A stretch of 12,674 nucleotides of DNA. Origin: Stenotrophomonas sp. (GTDB lineage Bacteria > Pseudomonadota > Gammaproteobacteria > Xanthomonadales > Xanthomonadaceae). Shown here one piece after another: positions 12,622 to 12,674 of the stretch. The notes beneath the pieces were generated by a model. That model had not been told where the DNA came from and did no database searches. It saw nothing but the letters and a program-made list of their open reading frames with translations. How positions within the stretch are numbered: the first letter of the stretch is position 1; each line of letters starts with the position of its first letter. Both the position numbers and the translations under genes were made by a program. The stretch lies in NCBI GenBank assembly GCA_003525885.1, contig DQIG01000077.1:3764-16437 (forward strand), read 5' to 3'.

Positions 12622-12674
12622 GAGCGGAAGCGGGTCGCTTCGCTCGACGGCCATCGGGGTCAGATCCGTTTTCC
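12622..12674. repeat. Imperfect hairpin and half of a probable repeat cut by the window end
   Basis: GAGC plus GAAGCG (12622-12632, one bulged G) pairs with CGCTTC plus GCTC (12636-12645). The final bases 12656-12674 (GGGGTCAGATCCGTTTTCC) match, from memory, one arm of a palindrome that is frequent between genes in Stenotrophomonas; the other arm would lie beyond the window. No gene was seen from 12404 to the end. Confidence 0.45.

Noticed and set aside
1..12674. CRISPR array, insertion sequence, integrase or phage genes
   Set aside because: No regularly spaced direct repeats, no transposase or recombinase motif and no phage-like gene could be found; the repeats present are single palindromes.

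Overview
The window is high-GC DNA whose gene content and start signals fit a Xanthomonadaceae gammaproteobacterium, most likely Stenotrophomonas (maltophilia complex). The clues are an S1/P1-type nuclease, an OmpW next to a class I GAPDH, the DUF2339/DUF3999 pair, a BlaI/M56-TonB module, and palindromic repeats at the right end that resemble recurrent Stenotrophomonas intergenic elements. The assignment is from recognition only; no database search was possible.

Left edge (1-699, minus strand): the 5' end of a probable acetyl-CoA hydrolase/transferase-type gene, preceded by a flavin reductase-family gene. Both read leftward with a 34-bp gap.

Region 764-4347 (plus strand) is the most unusual part. 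A promoter with two copies of the same TTAC-N4-GTAA operator drives a BlaI-family repressor, then an M56 (BlaR1-type) membrane metalloprotease whose outward-facing domain is a TonB C-terminal domain instead of a penicillin sensor. Next come a TonB-like lipoprotein (GTG start, 4-nt overlap), a strong intergenic hairpin, a second unknown lipoprotein, and a small unknown secreted protein (4-nt overlap). This looks like a signal-controlled envelope operon with no beta-lactamase in it.

Region 4358-6012 (minus strand): an S1/P1 zinc nuclease gene followed after 11 bp by an ETHE1/Blh-like persulfide dioxygenase-type metallohydrolase. The second gene's Shine-Dalgarno overlaps the stop of the first. 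The nuclease start has a -10-like box exactly where a leaderless mRNA would need it.

Region 6300-8276: ompW (minus) and gapA (plus) diverge from a shared region that holds a perfect FNR/ANR-type palindrome and tandem GC-rich hairpins. Each gene ends in a good intrinsic terminator.

Region 8335-12403 (plus): a very large multi-pass DUF2339 membrane protein and an overlapping DUF3999 periplasmic, membrane-anchored protein. The DUF2339 start lies in a 13-bp tandem duplication.

Right edge (12404-12674): no gene seen. It carries a 104-bp palindromic element with two internal hairpins, smaller hairpins, a purine tract and what looks like half of another repeat cut by the window end.
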